A DNA stretch of 64,000 nt from Geodermatophilus africanus (GCF_900107105.1 NZ_FNOT01000006.1:124001-188000), one strand, 5' to 3'. Positions 37,757-56,917 are shown, numbered from the stretch's first letter. Program-made: numbers and translations. The notes: generated by a model not told the origin, from the letters alone.

Positions 37757-38418
37757 TGGTTCTCACTCCCCACGGGGCCACCCTTGACGGCCGAGCGGAC
37801 GAGCACGAGGCCGCCCTTCGGGCCGGGGATCGCGCCCTTGATCAGCAGCAGCCCGCGCTCGGCGTCCACCTTGTGGACGGTGAGCGACAGGGTCGTCGTC
37901 TTGACCGCGCCCATGCGGCCGGCCATGCGCAGGCCCTTGAAGACGCGGCCGGGGGTCGAGGCCCCGCCGATGGAACCGGGCGACCGGTGCTTGCGCTGGG
38001 TGCCGTGCGCGGCGCCCAGCCCACGGAAGCCGTGCCGCTTCATGACACCGGCCGTGCCCTTGCCCTTGCTGGTGCCGATGACGTCGACCTTGGCCACGCC
38101 GTCGAAGACCTCGGCGGTCAGCTCCTGGCCGACCGTGTAGTCCGACGCGTCCTTCGTGCGCAGCTCGACCAGGTGCCGGCGCGGCGTCACGCCCGCCTTG
38201 GCGAAGTGCCCGCCCTCGGGCTTGTTCACCTTGCGCGGGTCGATCTCACCGAAGCCGAGCTGGACGGCGCTGTAGCCGTCGACCTCGGGGGTGCGCACCT
38301 GGGTCACCACACACGGGCCCGCCTTGACGACGGTCACCGGCACGATGCGGTTGTTCTCGTCGAAGACCTGGGTCATGCCCAGCTTCTCGCCGAGGAGACC
38401 ACGGAATGTGCTCGCCAT
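37753..38418 (-). CDS. rplC: Ribosomal protein L3
   Basis: Early 50S assembly protein. [24 protein letters not shown] at the start and [39 protein letters not shown] in the middle are diagnostic. 221 residues. Confidence 0.98.
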   Translation of the reverse strand: MASTFRGLLGEKLGMTQVFDENNRIVPVTVVKAGPCVVTQVRTPEVDGYSAVQLGFGEIDPRKVNKPEGGHFAKAGVTPRRHLVELRTKDASDYTVGQELTAEVFDGVAKVDVIGTSKGKGTAGVMKRHGFRGLGAAHGTQRKHRSPGSIGGASTPGRVFKGLRMAGRMGAVKTTTLSLTVHKVDAERGLLLIKGAIPGPKGGLVLVRSAVKGGPVGSENQ

Positions 38419-38433
38419 GTCTGCTGACTGCCC

Positions 38434-38739
38434 TTACTGGATGTTGACGTCGACCGAGGCCGGCAGGTCGATGCGCATCAGCGCGTCGACCGTCTTCGGC
38501 GTCGGGTCGAGGATGTCGATGAGGCGCTTGTGCGTGCGCATCTCGAAGTGCTCGCGCGAGTCCTTGTACTTGTGCGGCGAGCGGATGACGCAGTACACGT
38601 TCTTCTCCGTCGGCAGCGGCACCGGGCCGACGACGCGCGCACCGGTCTTGGTCACCGTCTCGACGATGCGCCGCGCCGAGGCGTCGATCGCCTCGTGGTC
38701 GTAGGCCTTCAGCCGGATGCGGATCTTCTGTCCCGCCAT
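38434..38739 (-). CDS. rpsJ: Ribosomal protein S10
   Basis: First gene of the S10 run; S10 (NusE) also works in antitermination with Nus[43 protein letters not shown] and [28 protein letters not shown] are conserved. 101 residues. No clear promoter was found in the 165 bases before it, though inverted repeats are present at 38827-38856. Confidence 0.98.
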   Translation of the reverse strand: MAGQKIRIRLKAYDHEAIDASARRIVETVTKTGARVVGPVPLPTEKNVYCVIRSPHKYKDSREHFEMRTHKRLIDILDPTPKTVDALMRIDLPASVDVNIQ

Positions 38740-38859
38740 CGCTGTCTTCTGCTCCTGCCGATCGGTGTCAGTTCTTGCTGGGAACGCCGGGTCGTCCGGA
38801 CCTCATCCGGTCTGGCCCAGCGTGCTGGGTGGCCGTGCACACAGGCAGGGCCACCCTGG

Positions 38860-38895
38860 GACGGGCGGCGGCGCAGGGGCGCGCCACCGCCCGTC
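38860..38895 (-). terminator. Hairpin after tuf
   Basis: GACGGGCGG (38860-38868) pairs with CCGCCCGTC (38887-38895), starting 10 bases past the tuf stop. An 8-base stem at 38827-38856 follows, just before rpsJ. Confidence 0.7.
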
Positions 38896-38904
38896 AGGGA
38901 GGTG

Positions 38905-40098
38905 TTACTTGACGATCTTGGTGACGCGACCGGCGCCGACGGTCCGGCCACCCTCACGGATGGCGAACCGCAGGCCCTCCTCCATGGCGATCGGCTGGAT
39001 GAGCTCGACCGTCATCTCGGTGTTGTCGCCCGGCATGACCATCTCGGTGCCGGCCGGCAGGGTCACGACGCCCGTGACGTCCGTGGTCCGGAAGTAGAAC
39101 TGCGGACGGTAGTTGTTGAAGAAGGGCGTGTGACGGCCACCCTCGTCCTTCGAGAGGATGTAGACCGAACCCTCGAAGTTGGTGTGCGGGGTGATCGAAC
39201 CCGGCTTCACGACGACCTGACCGCGCTCGACGTCCTCGCGCTTGATGCCGCGGAGCAGCAGACCGACGTTGTCGCCGGCCTGGCCCTGGTCGAGCAGCTT
39301 GCGGAACATCTCGACGCCGGTGACGGTCGTCTTGGTCGAGTTCGGACGGATGCCGACGATCTCGATCTCCTCGGACACCTTGACGATGCCGCGCTCCACG
39401 CGACCGGTGACGACGGTGCCGCGACCGGTGATGGTGAAGACGTCCTCGACGGGCATGAGGAAGGGCTTGTCGATCTCACGCTGCGGCTCGGGGATCGCGG
39501 TGTCGACCGCGTTCATGAGCTCCATCAGCTTGTCGCCCCATTCGGCGTCGCCCTCGAGGGCCTTCAGCGCCGAGACGCGGACCACGGGGACGTCGTCGCC
39601 CGGGAACTCGTACTCGGACAGCAGCTCACGGACCTCGAGCTCGACGAGCTCGAGGATCTCCTCGTCGTCGACCATGTCGGCCTTGTTGAGCGCCACGACG
39701 ATGTAGGGGACGCCGACCTGGCGGGCCAGGAGGACGTGCTCCTTGGTCTGCGGCATCGGGCCGTCGGTCGCGGCGACCACCAGGATGGCGCCGTCCATCT
39801 GCGCCGCACCGGTGATCATGTTCTTGATGTAGTCGGCGTGCCCGGGGCAGTCGACGTGCGCGTAGTGACGGTTCTCCGTCTGGTACTCGACGTGGGCGAT
39901 CGAGATCGTGATGCCGCGGGCCTTCTCCTCGGGCGCCTTGTCGATCTGGTCGAAGGCCGACGCCTCGTTGAGGTCCGGGTACTTGTCGTGCAGCACCTTG
40001 GTGATCGCCGCGGTCAGCGTGGTCTTGCCGTGGTCGATGTGCCCGATGGTGCCGATGTTGACGTGCGGCTTGGTCCGCTCGAACTTGGCCTTGGCCAC
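38905..40098 (-). CDS. tuf: Elongation factor Tu
   Basis: GTPase that brings aminoacyl-tRNA to the ribosome. The G1 loop [10 protein letters not shown], the switch I region [14 protein letters not shown] and NKADMVDD are all present. 397 residues, GTG start, last gene of the str run. A hairpin sits between fusA and tuf, so tuf may also be transcribed on its own. Confidence 0.98.
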   Translation of the reverse strand: MAKAKFERTKPHVNIGTIGHIDHGKTTLTAAITKVLHDKYPDLNEASAFDQIDKAPEEKARGITISIAHVEYQTENRHYAHVDCPGHADYIKNMITGAAQMDGAILVVAATDGPMPQTKEHVLLARQVGVPYIVVALNKADMVDDEEILELVELEVRELLSEYEFPGDDVPVVRVSALKALEGDAEWGDKLMELMNAVDTAIPEPQREIDKPFLMPVEDVFTITGRGTVVTGRVERGIVKVSEEIEIVGIRPNSTKTTVTGVEMFRKLLDQGQAGDNVGLLLRGIKREDVERGQVVVKPGSITPHTNFEGSVYILSKDEGGRHTPFFNNYRPQFYFRTTDVTGVVTLPAGTEMVMPGDNTEMTVELIQPIAMEEGLRFAIREGGRTVGAGRVTKIVK

Positions 40099-40158
40099 TG
40101 GGTTCCTCTCCTCGTGGTGTCGCAGTCGTGCGCGAACTCTGGGGTGGGCTTGCTGGGG

Positions 40159-40185
40159 GCCGGGCGGGGACGTACCCCGCCCGGC
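40159..40185 (-). terminator. Hairpin between fusA and tuf
   Basis: An 11-base perfect stem (GCCGGGCGGGG and complement) with loop ACGTA lies about 90 bases after fusA and 60 bases before tuf. It could attenuate read-through and let tuf be regulated separately. Confidence 0.65.
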
Positions 40186-40271
40186 GGGTCACTCGCCGGT
40201 CGCCGTGGCGATGTCCATGGCTCGGCCCCGGGACGCTTGAGCTCCTCGGGCCGTGGACGGCCCTGCGATGC

Positions 40272-42371
<2,100 letters not shown>

Positions 42372-42470
42372 GGATCTCTCCTCCGTGGATCGGGTCCGCG
42401 TGCGGGCTCCGGGGGGTGGCCCGGGTTCCCCGCCGGCCGCGGGGGCTGGCAGAGCCAGCCGGGGTGGCAC

Positions 42471-42941
42471 CTACCAGCGGTAGTGCGCGAAGGCCTTGTT
42501 CGACTCGGCCATCTTGTGGGTGTCCTCGCGGCGCTTGACCGCGGCGCCCAGACCGTTGCTCGCGTCGAGCAGCTCGTTCATCAGGCGCTCGGTCATCGTC
42601 TTCTCGCGACGGGCGCGGCTGTACTGGATCAGCCAGCGCAGGCCGAGCGTGGTGCTGCGCGAGGCGCGGACCTCGACCGGGACCTGGTAGGTCGCACCAC
42701 CGACGCGGCGGCTGCGGACCTCGAGAGCCGGCTTGACGTTGTCCAGCGCGCGCTTGAGCGTGACCACCGGGTCGGTGTCGGTCTTGGTGCGGCAGCCCTC
42801 GAGGGCGCCGTAGACGATCGCCTCGGCGACCGAGCGCTTGCCGTCGACGAGCACCTTGTTGACCAACTGGGTCACCAGCGGCGACTGGTACACCGGGTCG
42901 GCGACCAGCGGGCGGCGCGGTGCGGGGCCCTTGCGCGGCAT
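42471..42941 (-). CDS. rpsG: Ribosomal protein S7
   Basis: Primary binder of the 16S 3' domain. [30 protein letters not shown] and [27 protein letters not shown] are diagnostic. ATG at 42941 gives the standard 156 residues. Confidence 0.98.
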   Translation of the reverse strand: MPRKGPAPRRPLVADPVYQSPLVTQLVNKVLVDGKRSVAEAIVYGALEGCRTKTDTDPVVTLKRALDNVKPALEVRSRRVGGATYQVPVEVRASRSTTLGLRWLIQYSRARREKTMTERLMNELLDASNGLGAAVKRREDTHKMAESNKAFAHYRW

Positions 42942-42942
42942 G

Positions 42943-43317
42943 TCAGCTCTTCTCCTTCTTCGCGCCGTACCGGCTGCGAGCCTGCTTGCGGTTGCGGACA
43001 CCCTGGGTGTCGAGCGAGCCGCGAATGATCTTGTAACGCACGCCGGGGAGGTCCTTCACACGGCCGCCGCGCACGAGCACCATCGAGTGCTCCTGCAGGT
43101 TGTGGCCGACGCCCGGGATGTAGGCGGTCACCTCGATGCCACTGGTGAGGCGGACGCGAGCGACCTTGCGCAGCGCCGAGTTCGGCTTCTTCGGCGTCGT
43201 CGTGTACACGCGGGTGCACACGCCTCGACGCTGAGGGGAGCCCTTCAGCGCCGGGGTCTTGGTCTTCTCGACCTTGTCCTCGCGGCCCTTGCGGACCAGC
43301 TGGTTGATCGTGGGCAT
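42943..43317 (-). CDS. rpsL: Ribosomal protein S12
   Basis: Decoding-centre protein. [13 protein letters not shown] opens the 124-residue protein. The two segments where streptomycin-resistance changes occur read [12 protein letters not shown] and [12 protein letters not shown], with the wild-type lysines, so no resistance mutation is seen. First gene of the str operon, with a long leader (about 250 bases) from a good promoter. Confidence 0.98.
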   Translation of the reverse strand: MPTINQLVRKGREDKVEKTKTPALKGSPQRRGVCTRVYTTTPKKPNSALRKVARVRLTSGIEVTAYIPGVGHNLQEHSMVLVRGGRVKDLPGVRYKIIRGSLDTQGVRNRKQARSRYGAKKEKS

Positions 43318-43851
43318 GGGTGGCCTGGATCTCCTACCTGCGCTGGGTCGTGCTGCGGACGGTGCTCTGCTGTGCCGGGTGCCGGTCCTGCCGGGGCCGT
43401 ACCCACCTCCGGCCGCGGTCCACCACCGGTCCCCGCGGTCGGGCGTGTCGCCCTCCCCAGGACCGGCCGGCGAGTCGAACCGGATCGGTCGCCCCCCGCG
43501 AGTCGGCGCCACCACCTGCCGGCAGGCGCACCGCGAACGGGAGCAGGCCCAGGGCACCCTGGGCACGGCTGACCACGATACCCGCGTGCCGGAGACCGGT
43601 CAAAGCCGGGTCCACCACAGCTCGGCGGGCAGGGTCGAGCCTCTCCACCGGGGTACGCGGGGTCAACGCCGTCCGAGCACCCGGATGTTCCCGGGGCGGC
43701 GGAACCGGTGCGGCCCGGTGGTGGCGCGACTGTAGCGGCCGGGACGGGCGTGGAGGCCGCGTCGCCGGGCCGACACCCCGGACCACACGACTGTCGTACC
43801 CCGGCCCTACGGTCGGTGTCAGGACGCCCACCCACCGCCACCGGAGGATCC
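43318..43851. other. Intergenic region between divergent rpsL and the protease gene
   Basis: This 534-base gap carries the str-operon promoter at 43575-43603 and its long leader to rpsL. Open frames here lack family similarity. On the plus side the only clear signal is the GGAGGATCC ribosome binding site before the protease GTG; a TACGGT hexamer near 43808 is a weak -10 candidate. Confidence 0.7.
43575..43603 (-). promoter_or_regulatory. Promoter of the str operon (rpsL-rpsG-fusA-tuf)
   Basis: TTGACC (43598-43603) is followed after exactly 17 bases by TATCGT (43575-43580) on the minus strand. This is the best housekeeping-sigma match in the window. The transcript would start near 43568. Confidence 0.75.
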
Positions 43852-44826
43852 GTGCACGTCGACCTCGCACGCGAGCTCAAGGCCCACCTGTCGGCACAGC
43901 TGGACCGGTCGACCGGGCCGGTCACGGCCAGCGACGCCGGCGGCCGCCGGTGGGCGCGCCCGGCCCTCGGCCTGGCGCCCGTCGGCCCGGACCGGGCCCA
44001 CCTGGCCATCCGGCTGGCCGTGAAGGAGGACGCCGACGTCCTGCTGTCCGGTCTGGACGACGCGGTGCTCGGCGAGGTCGACGTCCGCGTCATCGGCCCC
44101 GTCCGGGCACTGGCCTCCCTCACGTCGGAAGCACTGCAGCAGCGCACCCGGCCGCTGGCCCCGGGCCTGTCCGTGGGCCACCCGGCGGTCTCCGCCGGGA
44201 CGCTCGGCGGCTTCGTCCGGGTCGGCGGGAGGCTGGCCATCCTGTCCAACAACCACGTGCTCGCCGCCAGCGACACCGCCGCGGTGGGTGACCCGGTGCT
44301 GCAGCCCGGACCGTTCGACGGCGGGGACCCGGCGACCGACCGGGTCGCGACCCTGGCCGCCTTCGAGCGCTTCACCGCCGACGGACGGGCCAACCGGGTC
44401 GACGCCGCGGTCGCCGTCGTCGACGCCGAGGTCCCGCTGGAGCCGGGCCGGTTCCCCGGCGGGCCGCTGGGCGACGACCCGCTCGAGGTGGACGACGTCG
44501 ACCCCGACGAGCGGGTGGAGAAGGTGGGGCGGACCACCGGGCACACGGTCGGCCGGGTGAGCGCCGTGGAGGTCGACGGCGTGGCCGTCCAGTACGACCA
44601 GGGCGTCTACACCTTCGACGACCAGATCGAGATCGACGGCGTCGCGGGTGGTTTCAGCGCCGGCGGCGACAGCGGCTCGGTGATCTGGCGCAGCGCCGAC
44701 CGGGCGCCGCTGGGGCTGCTCTTCGCCGGCAGCGAGACCGGTGGGCGCGTCGGAGGCGGGGTCACCTTCGCCAACCCCCTGGCGACCGTGCTGTCGGTCC
44801 TCGACCTCCGCTGGGTCGCCTCTTAG
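43852..44826 (+). CDS. Trypsin-like serine protease without signal peptide
   Basis: The 324-residue protein has a chymotrypsin-fold protease domain from about residue 105: LSNNHVLA (His135), a plausible aspartate in RVDAAVAVVD (Asp184) and GGDSGS (Ser274). There is no signal peptide or membrane segment, so it is probably cytoplasmic. The first 90 residues form a separate small alpha/beta domain resembling the 71-residue protein encoded next door. Such cytosolic trypsin-like proteins resemble plant Nal1-type proteins; targets are unknown. The GTG at 43852 has GGAGG 5 bases upstream. Confidence 0.8.
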   Translation: MHVDLARELKAHLSAQLDRSTGPVTASDAGGRRWARPALGLAPVGPDRAHLAIRLAVKEDADVLLSGLDDAVLGEVDVRVIGPVRALASLTSEALQQRTRPLAPGLSVGHPAVSAGTLGGFVRVGGRLAILSNNHVLAASDTAAVGDPVLQPGPFDGGDPATDRVATLAAFERFTADGRANRVDAAVAVVDAEVPLEPGRFPGGPLGDDPLEVDDVDPDERVEKVGRTTGHTVGRVSAVEVDGVAVQYDQGVYTFDDQIEIDGVAGGFSAGGDSGSVIWRSADRAPLGLLFAGSETGGRVGGGVTFANPLATVLSVLDLRWVAS

Positions 44827-44831
44827 CGGGA

Positions 44832-44934
44832 GGACTCCCCTGCCCCCACCACTCGCGAGCTCGCGGCGGGGTCCTGCAGGGGAGCCGCCCGTCCTCCCCA
44901 CCCCCCGCGAGCTCGGGGCGGTGCCCCGGACGGG
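44832..44934 (+). repeat. Double gene-end hairpin element after the protease gene
   Basis: GGACTCCCCTGC (44832-44843) pairs with GCAGGGGAGCC (44876-44886), starting 5 bases past the stop. A second, weaker pair (CCCGTCC at 44888-44894 and GGACGGG at 44928-44934) follows. Confidence 0.75.
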
Positions 44935-44979
44935 GCCTACGGCCTGTTCTCCGGCCACTCGACAGGGCACCATGGGTGC

Positions 44980-45195
44980 ATGACCGACCGTGCGTCCGCC
45001 CGAGCCGCCAAGAGCGCCCTCAGCCAGCGGCTCGCGGCCGACCCGGACGTCGTCGGCGTCGGGCTGGCTCGCCGGGACAGCGGCTACGTCGTGAAGGTCG
45101 ACCTCGCCGACGCACACGCCGTCGCGCGGGTGCCCGGCGACGTGGACGGCGTCCGCGTGGTCACCGAGGTCATCGGGGTCGTCCGTCCCCTCTGA
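44980..45195 (+). CDS. Small protein resembling the protease's N-terminal domain
   Basis: A 71-residue protein of unknown function. Its pattern GVGLARRDSGYVVKVDL, then a valine-proline loop, then DGVRVVTEVIGVVRPL mirrors residues about 40-87 of the protease upstream (LGLAPVG..., LAIRLAV, VDVRVIGPVRAL). It looks like a free-standing copy of that domain and may act as a binding partner, chaperone or inhibitor; this is inference. CACCAT lies 6 bases before the ATG, suggesting a leaderless transcript of its own. Confidence 0.65.
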   Translation: MTDRASARAAKSALSQRLAADPDVVGVGLARRDSGYVVKVDLADAHAVARVPGDVDGVRVVTEVIGVVRPL

Positions 45196-45255
45196 GCGCG
45201 GCCGATAGCGTGCACGCGGCGCCGACGAGGGCGCCGCGGGACGACGGGAGTGCAC

Positions 45256-46296
45256 GTGCGCATCGGCATCCAGGCCAGCTACAGCGGGGGTTTCCAGGAG
45301 ACCGCAGCGGAGGTCCGTGACCTCGAGGCGGCCGGCCTCGACGTGGCCATGGTGGCCGAGGTCTACACCTTCGACGCGGTGTCCCAGCTGGGCTACCTCG
45401 CCGCGGTGACCGAGCGGGTGGAGCTGATGAGCGCCATCCTGCCGATCTACAGCCGCACCCCCACGCTGACCGCGATGACCGCCGCAGGGCTGGACTTCGT
45501 CTCCGGTGGCCGGTTCACCCTGGGCCTGGGCGCGTCCGGCCCCCAGGTGATCGAGGGCTGGCACGGCGTCCCCTACGACGCCCCGCTGCAGCGCACCCGT
45601 GAGGTCGTGGAGATCTGCCGCAAGGTGTGGCGCCGCGAGCGCCTCGAGCACGAGGGCACGAAGTACCGGCTGCCCCTGCCGGCCGACCAGGGCACCGGCC
45701 TGGGCAAGCCGCTCAAGCTCATCAACACGCCGGTGCGGGACCGCATCCCGGTGATGCTCGCGGCGCTCGGGCCGAAGAACGTCGAGCTGGCCGCGGAGAT
45801 CGCCGAGGTGTGGGAGCCGATCTGGTTCCACCCGGAGAAGGCGCAGGACGTGTGGGGCGACTCGCTGGCCGCCGGCAGGGCGAAGCGGGATCCGGCGCTG
45901 GGCGACCTCGACGTCATCGTCGGCGTCCCGGTGGCCATCGGGGACGACGTGGACGCGATGCACGACCGGGTGCGGCCGGCGCTGGCGCTGTACGTGGGCG
46001 GCATGGGTGCCAAGGGCAAGAACTTCTACAACGACCTCGCCCGCCGGTACGGGTTCGAGGCCGAGGCCGAGCTGGTGCAGGACCTCTACCTGGACGGCAG
46101 GAAGGACGAGGCCGCGGCGGCGCTGCCCGAGGAGCTGGTGCGGGCGGTCTCGCTGATCGGGCCGGAGTCCCACGTCGCCGAGCGGATCGCCGCCTTCGCC
46201 GAGGCGGGTGTCACCATCCTGGCGCTGCAGCCGCTCGACGACAGCCGGGAGAGCCGGCTGCGCACGGTGGAGACGATGAAGAGGCTGGCCGGCTGA
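45256..46296 (+). CDS. LLM-class F420-dependent oxidoreductase
   Basis: A luciferase-like TIM-barrel oxidoreductase of 346 residues. VSGGRFTLGLGASGPQVIEGWHG is the typical F420-binding segment of this class, and MLAALGPKNVELAAEIAEVW is the matching C-terminal barrel strand. The substrate is unknown. Starts at 45250 and 45256 are both GTG; 45256 is favoured because GGGAG then sits 5 bases upstream. It converges on rpoC with a strong terminator between them. Confidence 0.9.
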   Translation: MRIGIQASYSGGFQETAAEVRDLEAAGLDVAMVAEVYTFDAVSQLGYLAAVTERVELMSAILPIYSRTPTLTAMTAAGLDFVSGGRFTLGLGASGPQVIEGWHGVPYDAPLQRTREVVEICRKVWRRERLEHEGTKYRLPLPADQGTGLGKPLKLINTPVRDRIPVMLAALGPKNVELAAEIAEVWEPIWFHPEKAQDVWGDSLAAGRAKRDPALGDLDVIVGVPVAIGDDVDAMHDRVRPALALYVGGMGAKGKNFYNDLARRYGFEAEAELVQDLYLDGRKDEAAAALPEELVRAVSLIGPESHVAERIAAFAEAGVTILALQPLDDSRESRLRTVETMKRLAG

Positions 46297-46320
46297 TGAC
46301 ACCGTCGTCCTCCGGACGAC

Positions 46321-46342
46321 ACCGCGGCCAGGTGCCGTCCCC
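46321..46342 (+). repeat. Short post-stop repeat, copy 2
   Basis: Begins ACCGCGGCCAGGTGCC, 25 bases after the LLM gene stop. It matches 17310-17331 in 21 of 22 bases. Confidence 0.6.
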
Positions 46343-46456
46343 GAACGCCATGGGGCCACAGCCCGGGTCCCGATCGGGGACCCTGCGGGCCCCACGATCG
46401 GTCCACCCCGGCTCCCCAGCAGATCCCGGCTGACGCTGACCCGTCACCGGATGCGA

Positions 46457-46491
46457 GAGGGCCCCGCAGGCGGCGTGCCTGCGGGGCCCTC
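46457..46491. terminator. Two-way terminator between the LLM gene and rpoC
   Basis: A 15-base perfect stem (GAGGGCCCCGCAGGC and complement) with a 5-base loop, between convergent genes. Confidence 0.85.
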
Positions 46492-46507
46492 CTCACGTTG
46501 CTGGAAC

Positions 46508-46561
46508 GGCCTCCCTCAGGGGCCCACCGCGAGCGTCCGAGCGGTGGGGGAAGGGAGGTCC
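46508..46561 (-). repeat. Gene-end hairpin element after rpoC
   Basis: Left arm GGCCTCCCT (46508-46516), right arm AGGGAGGTCC (46552-46561), ending 4 bases from the rpoC stop. Preceded by CTGGAAC as in the 46-bp array. Confidence 0.8.
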
Positions 46562-46565
46562 TTCC

Positions 46566-50471
<3,906 letters not shown>

Positions 50472-50570
50472 TGAGTGGACCCCTTTCCCGGGGCTCGGTT
50501 ACTGCACTTCTTGCTGATGGTCGTGGGGGGCGCCGGCCGGCCCCGGTGACCGGGGCCGGCCGGCGGCCGA

Positions 50571-54080
<3,510 letters not shown>

Positions 54081-54273
54081 GATGCGTCCTTCCAAGGACC
54101 TCACGACGTGCGGGCGGTGGGTGCTTGTTCGTCCTGGGTCGTCGTCGGTAATGGCGGGGCTGTCCGCATTCGTCCTGCCCGGACGGTCGACGGGCGTCCG
54201 GAGGACCGGTCCCCCGGGCACCCCAGGCGACCCGTCTCGGCGGGCAGGAAGTCAGGGGGCAGCGCAACAGATA

Positions 54274-54302
54274 ACCCTACCCCTGCTGGAGCGGGCTGTC
54301 CA
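54274..54302 (-). promoter_or_regulatory. Promoter of rpoB-rpoC
   Basis: TGGACA (54297-54302), a 17-base spacer, then TAGGGT (54274-54279) on the minus strand. Consistent with separate transcription of rpoBC downstream of the rplL terminator. Confidence 0.65.
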
Positions 54303-54607
54303 CGTCGGGGTCCGCACGCGACGGGGACCACACCCGGGAGGAGCAGCCGGCCGGCGGGGCCGGGGTCGGGCCGTCCGGTGACGGCCCGACCATGATGCCA
54401 GCCGAAGGGCGGTCGTGGGGCCGCCACGCCGCGCGGACTCCCCCGGGTCCCGCCCGGAGGTGCGAGGGGTCCGTCGTCAGCCGGTGGATCGCGGCGTCGG
54501 CTCGCCGGTCCCCCGGGTACCGCGGACGACGGCCGGCGCTGACCTCGGCGAGCAGCCGGCGGACCTCCCGCTCGCCGGGCCACCCGGACGGCGGACGCAC
54601 GGACGAC

Positions 54608-54642
54608 GCAGGGGCCGCCCTCCGGCTGAGGACGGCCCCTGC
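54608..54642 (-). terminator. Hairpin after rplL
   Basis: GCAGGGGCCGCCCTC pairs with GAGGACGGCCCCTGC with one mismatch and a 5-base loop, 48 bases past the rplL stop. Confidence 0.8.
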
Positions 54643-54689
54643 GGGTCGTGCGGGTGGCGCGTTCCCCGGTCAGCGGACCGGGGAGGGGG

Positions 54690-55085
54690 TCACTTGACGG
54701 TGACGGTGGCGCCGGCGCCCTCGAGGGCGGCCTTGGCCTTCTCGGCGGCGTCCTTGTCGACCTTCTCCAGGACCGGCTTGGGCGCGCCGTCGACCAGGTC
54801 CTTGGCCTCCTTGAGGCCGAGCGAGGTCAGGCTGCGCACCTCCTTGATGACCTGGATCTTCTTGTCGCCGGCGCTCTCGAGGACGACGTCGAACTCGTCC
54901 TGCTCCTCGGCGGCGGGGGCGCCACCGTCGCCGGCACCACCGGCGGCCGGGGCGGCCGCGACGGCGACCGGGGCGGCAGCGGTGACCTCGAAGGTCTCCT
55001 CGAACTGCTTCACGAACTCGGACAGCTCGAGCAGCGTCATCTCCTTGAACGCGTCGAGCAGCTCCGCGGTGGACAGCTTGGCCAT
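54690..55085 (-). CDS. rplL: Ribosomal protein L7/L12
   Basis: Stalk protein that recruits translational GTPases. N-terminal dimerisation helix [31 protein letters not shown], an Ala/Gly-rich hinge, then [30 protein letters not shown] C-terminal domain. 131 residues, 17 bases after rplJ. Confidence 0.98.
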   Translation of the reverse strand: MAKLSTAELLDAFKEMTLLELSEFVKQFEETFEVTAAAPVAVAAAPAAGGAGDGGAPAAEEQDEFDVVLESAGDKKIQVIKEVRSLTSLGLKEAKDLVDGAPKPVLEKVDKDAAEKAKAALEGAGATVTVK

Positions 55086-55102
55086 GATCTCTCCTTCTGG
55101 GG

Positions 55103-55726
55103 TCAGTCGGTGCTGGCCGCGGCGTCCGCAGCGGCCGATTCGTCGGTGGCCTGGGCGGCCGTGGTGGTGTCAGCAGCAGCAGCGGTGTCGTCCGCGGCGG
55201 AGTCGGCGCCCTCGGCGGGCTTCTTCTCCTGCAGCGCGGCGGCCAGCCGGGCGACCTGCGAGAGCGGGGCCTGGAACAGACCCGCGGCCTTGCTCAGGTT
55301 GCCCAGCATCGCGCCGGCCAGCTTGGCCAGCAGGACCTCGCGCGGCTCGACGTCGGCGAGGGCGGTGACCTCGGCGGCGCCGACCGTGCGGCCCTCGACC
55401 ACGCCGCCCTTGACGACGAGCAGCGGGTTGGCGCGCGCGAAGTCACGGATGGCCTTGGCCGCGGTGACCGGGTCGCCCTCGATGAAGGCGATCGCGGTCG
55501 GGCCGTTGAGCAGCGGCGCCAGGTCGGCGTGGCCGACCTGCTCCGCGGCCCGCTTCGTCAGGGTGTTCTTGACGACGGCGTAGCTGCTGCCCTCACCGAG
55601 GGAACGGCGCAGCTGGGTCAGCTGGGCCACGGTCAGCCCGCGGTACTCGGTGAGCACCGCCGCGCTGGACGACTGGAACCGGTCGGTGATCTCGTCGATC
55701 ACCGCGGCCTTCGCCTGCGTGGGCAT
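55103..55726 (-). CDS. rplJ: Ribosomal protein L10 with acidic C-terminal tail
   Basis: Anchors L7/L12 dimers to 23S r[27 protein letters not shown] and [17 protein letters not shown] are diagnostic. The C-terminal helix that binds L7/L12 is followed by about 40 residues of Ala/Asp/Thr/Glu repeat-like tail. 207 residues against a usual 165-180. ATG at 55726 with GAGAGGAGG upstream; the frame upstream is open but unrelated. Confidence 0.97.
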   Translation of the reverse strand: MPTQAKAAVIDEITDRFQSSSAAVLTEYRGLTVAQLTQLRRSLGEGSSYAVVKNTLTKRAAEQVGHADLAPLLNGPTAIAFIEGDPVTAAKAIRDFARANPLLVVKGGVVEGRTVGAAEVTALADVEPREVLLAKLAGAMLGNLSKAAGLFQAPLSQVARLAAALQEKKPAEGADSAADDTAAAADTTTAAQATDESAAADAAASTD

Positions 55727-56089
55727 GGGCCTCCTCTCGTCTGTCGGGCGGACCACCGGCCGGTGCACGACGGCGGGCGATCGACCGGGCCCGGAGACGA
55801 GGAACGCCCCGGCGCAGGCGCACGGGGCGAGGGACGCGGGCACACGGCACCGCGCCGATCGGACCGTCCTCCTGCGCGGGCCGCCCGGGTCTCCGGGACC
55901 TTCGATCGCACGCGGACGTGCGACGACCAGCGGTCTTGGGGGAACGAGAACGAGCATACGTCATGCGGCGAGGTCGCCGTCTGTCGCCGTCCTCACCCCG
56001 GCGAGATCGGCGGTCTCGCCCACCCGGCAGGCCGGAACCGTGCGAGATCGGCGATCTCGCCGGGGAGGGCGGCCCTGGCAGACGAAGGA

Positions 56090-56118
56090 GGCCCCGTCGC
56101 GCAGTGCGCGACGGGGCC
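56090..56118 (-). terminator. Hairpin after rplA
   Basis: A 13-base perfect stem (GGCCCCGTCGCGC and complement) with loop AGT, about 80 bases after the rplA stop and beyond the gene-end element. Confidence 0.8.
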
Positions 56119-56136
56119 CCGGGACCGTCCGTGGGT

Positions 56137-56193
56137 GGCCCCCTCGCAGGGCTCCACCGCGAGCGTCAGCGAGCGGAGGGGGCGAGGGGGTCC
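56137..56193 (-). repeat. Gene-end hairpin element after rplA
   Basis: Left arm GGCCCCCTCGC (56137-56147), right arm GCGAGGGGGTCC (56182-56193), ending 4 bases from the rplA stop. Confidence 0.8.
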
Positions 56194-56197
56194 TCTT

Positions 56198-56917
56198 TCA
56201 GGCGGTGGTCTCGTCCACCGTCAGGTTGCGGGTGCGGTTCGGGTCGACCGGGATGCCCGGGCCCATGGTGGTGGAGATGGTGACCTTCTTCAGGTACCGG
56301 CCCTTGGCGGCGGCCGGCTTGGCGCGCAGCACCTCGTCGAGGGCCGCGGCGTAGTTCTCCACCAGCTTGGTCTCGTCGAACGAGGCCTTGCCGATCACCA
56401 GGTGCAGGTTGGCCTGCTTGTCGACGCGGAAGTTGATCTTCCCGCCCTTGATGTCGTTGACCGCCTTGGTGACGTCGGGGGTCACCGTGCCGGTCTTCGG
56501 GTTCGGCATCAGGCCGCGGGGACCGAGGATGCGCGCGATCCGGCCGACCTTGGCCATCTGGTCCGGGGTGGCGATCGCGGCGTCGAAGTCCAGGAAGCCG
56601 CCCTGGATGCGCTCGATCAGGTCGTCCGAGCCGACGACGTCGGCGCCGGCGGCCTCAGCCTCGGCGGCCTTGTCGCCGGTCGCGAACACGATGACGCGGG
56701 CGGTCTTGCCGGTGCCGTGCGGCAGGTTGACCGTGCCGCGCACCATCTGGTCGGCCTTGCGCGGGTCGACGCCCAGGCGCATCGCCACCTCGACGGTGGC
56801 GTCGTAGGTCGTCGGCGACGTCTCCTTGGCCAGGTTGGCCGCCTGCAGCGGGGTGTAGAGGTTGTCGCGGTCGACCTTCGCCGCGGCCTCGCGGTACTTC
56901 TTGCCGTGCTTCGCCAT
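56198..56917 (-). CDS. rplA: Ribosomal protein L1
   Basis: Mobile stalk protein at the E site. [31 protein letters not shown] and the [22 protein letters not shown] segment are diagnostic. 239 residues. In E. coli L1 represses the L11-L1 operon. Confidence 0.98.
   Translation of the reverse strand: MAKHGKKYREAAAKVDRDNLYTPLQAANLAKETSPTTYDATVEVAMRLGVDPRKADQMVRGTVNLPHGTGKTARVIVFATGDKAAEAEAAGADVVGSDDLIERIQGGFLDFDAAIATPDQMAKVGRIARILGPRGLMPNPKTGTVTPDVTKAVNDIKGGKINFRVDKQANLHLVIGKASFDETKLVENYAAALDEVLRAKPAAAKGRYLKKVTISTTMGPGIPVDPNRTRNLTVDETTA

Larger units (their letters stand above)
54081..54689. other. Intergenic region rplL-rpoB
   Basis: This 609-base gap holds, in transcription order, the hairpin after rplL (54608-54642), about 300 bases without a recognised gene, the rpoB promoter (54274-54302) and a leader of about 190 bases. 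A 107-codon open frame at 54277-54600 on the minus strand has no known relatives and runs into the promoter, so I do not call it. Confidence 0.7.
55727..56197 (-). promoter_or_regulatory. L10 leader region and rplA-rplJ gap
   Basis: This 471-base gap lies between rplA and rplJ. It holds the rplA gene-end hairpin and terminator, two GAGATC palindromes (56000-56020 and 56042-56060), a weak -10 candidate TATGCT near 55955, and a GC-rich leader upstream of rplJ. In bacteria this leader normally binds the L10-L12 complex for feedback control; that use here is inferred from position only. Confidence 0.45.

Noticed and set aside
54277..54600. A 107-codon open frame between rpoB and rplL
   Set aside because: It has no recognisable domain and its 3' part overlaps the rpoB promoter, which is better supported.
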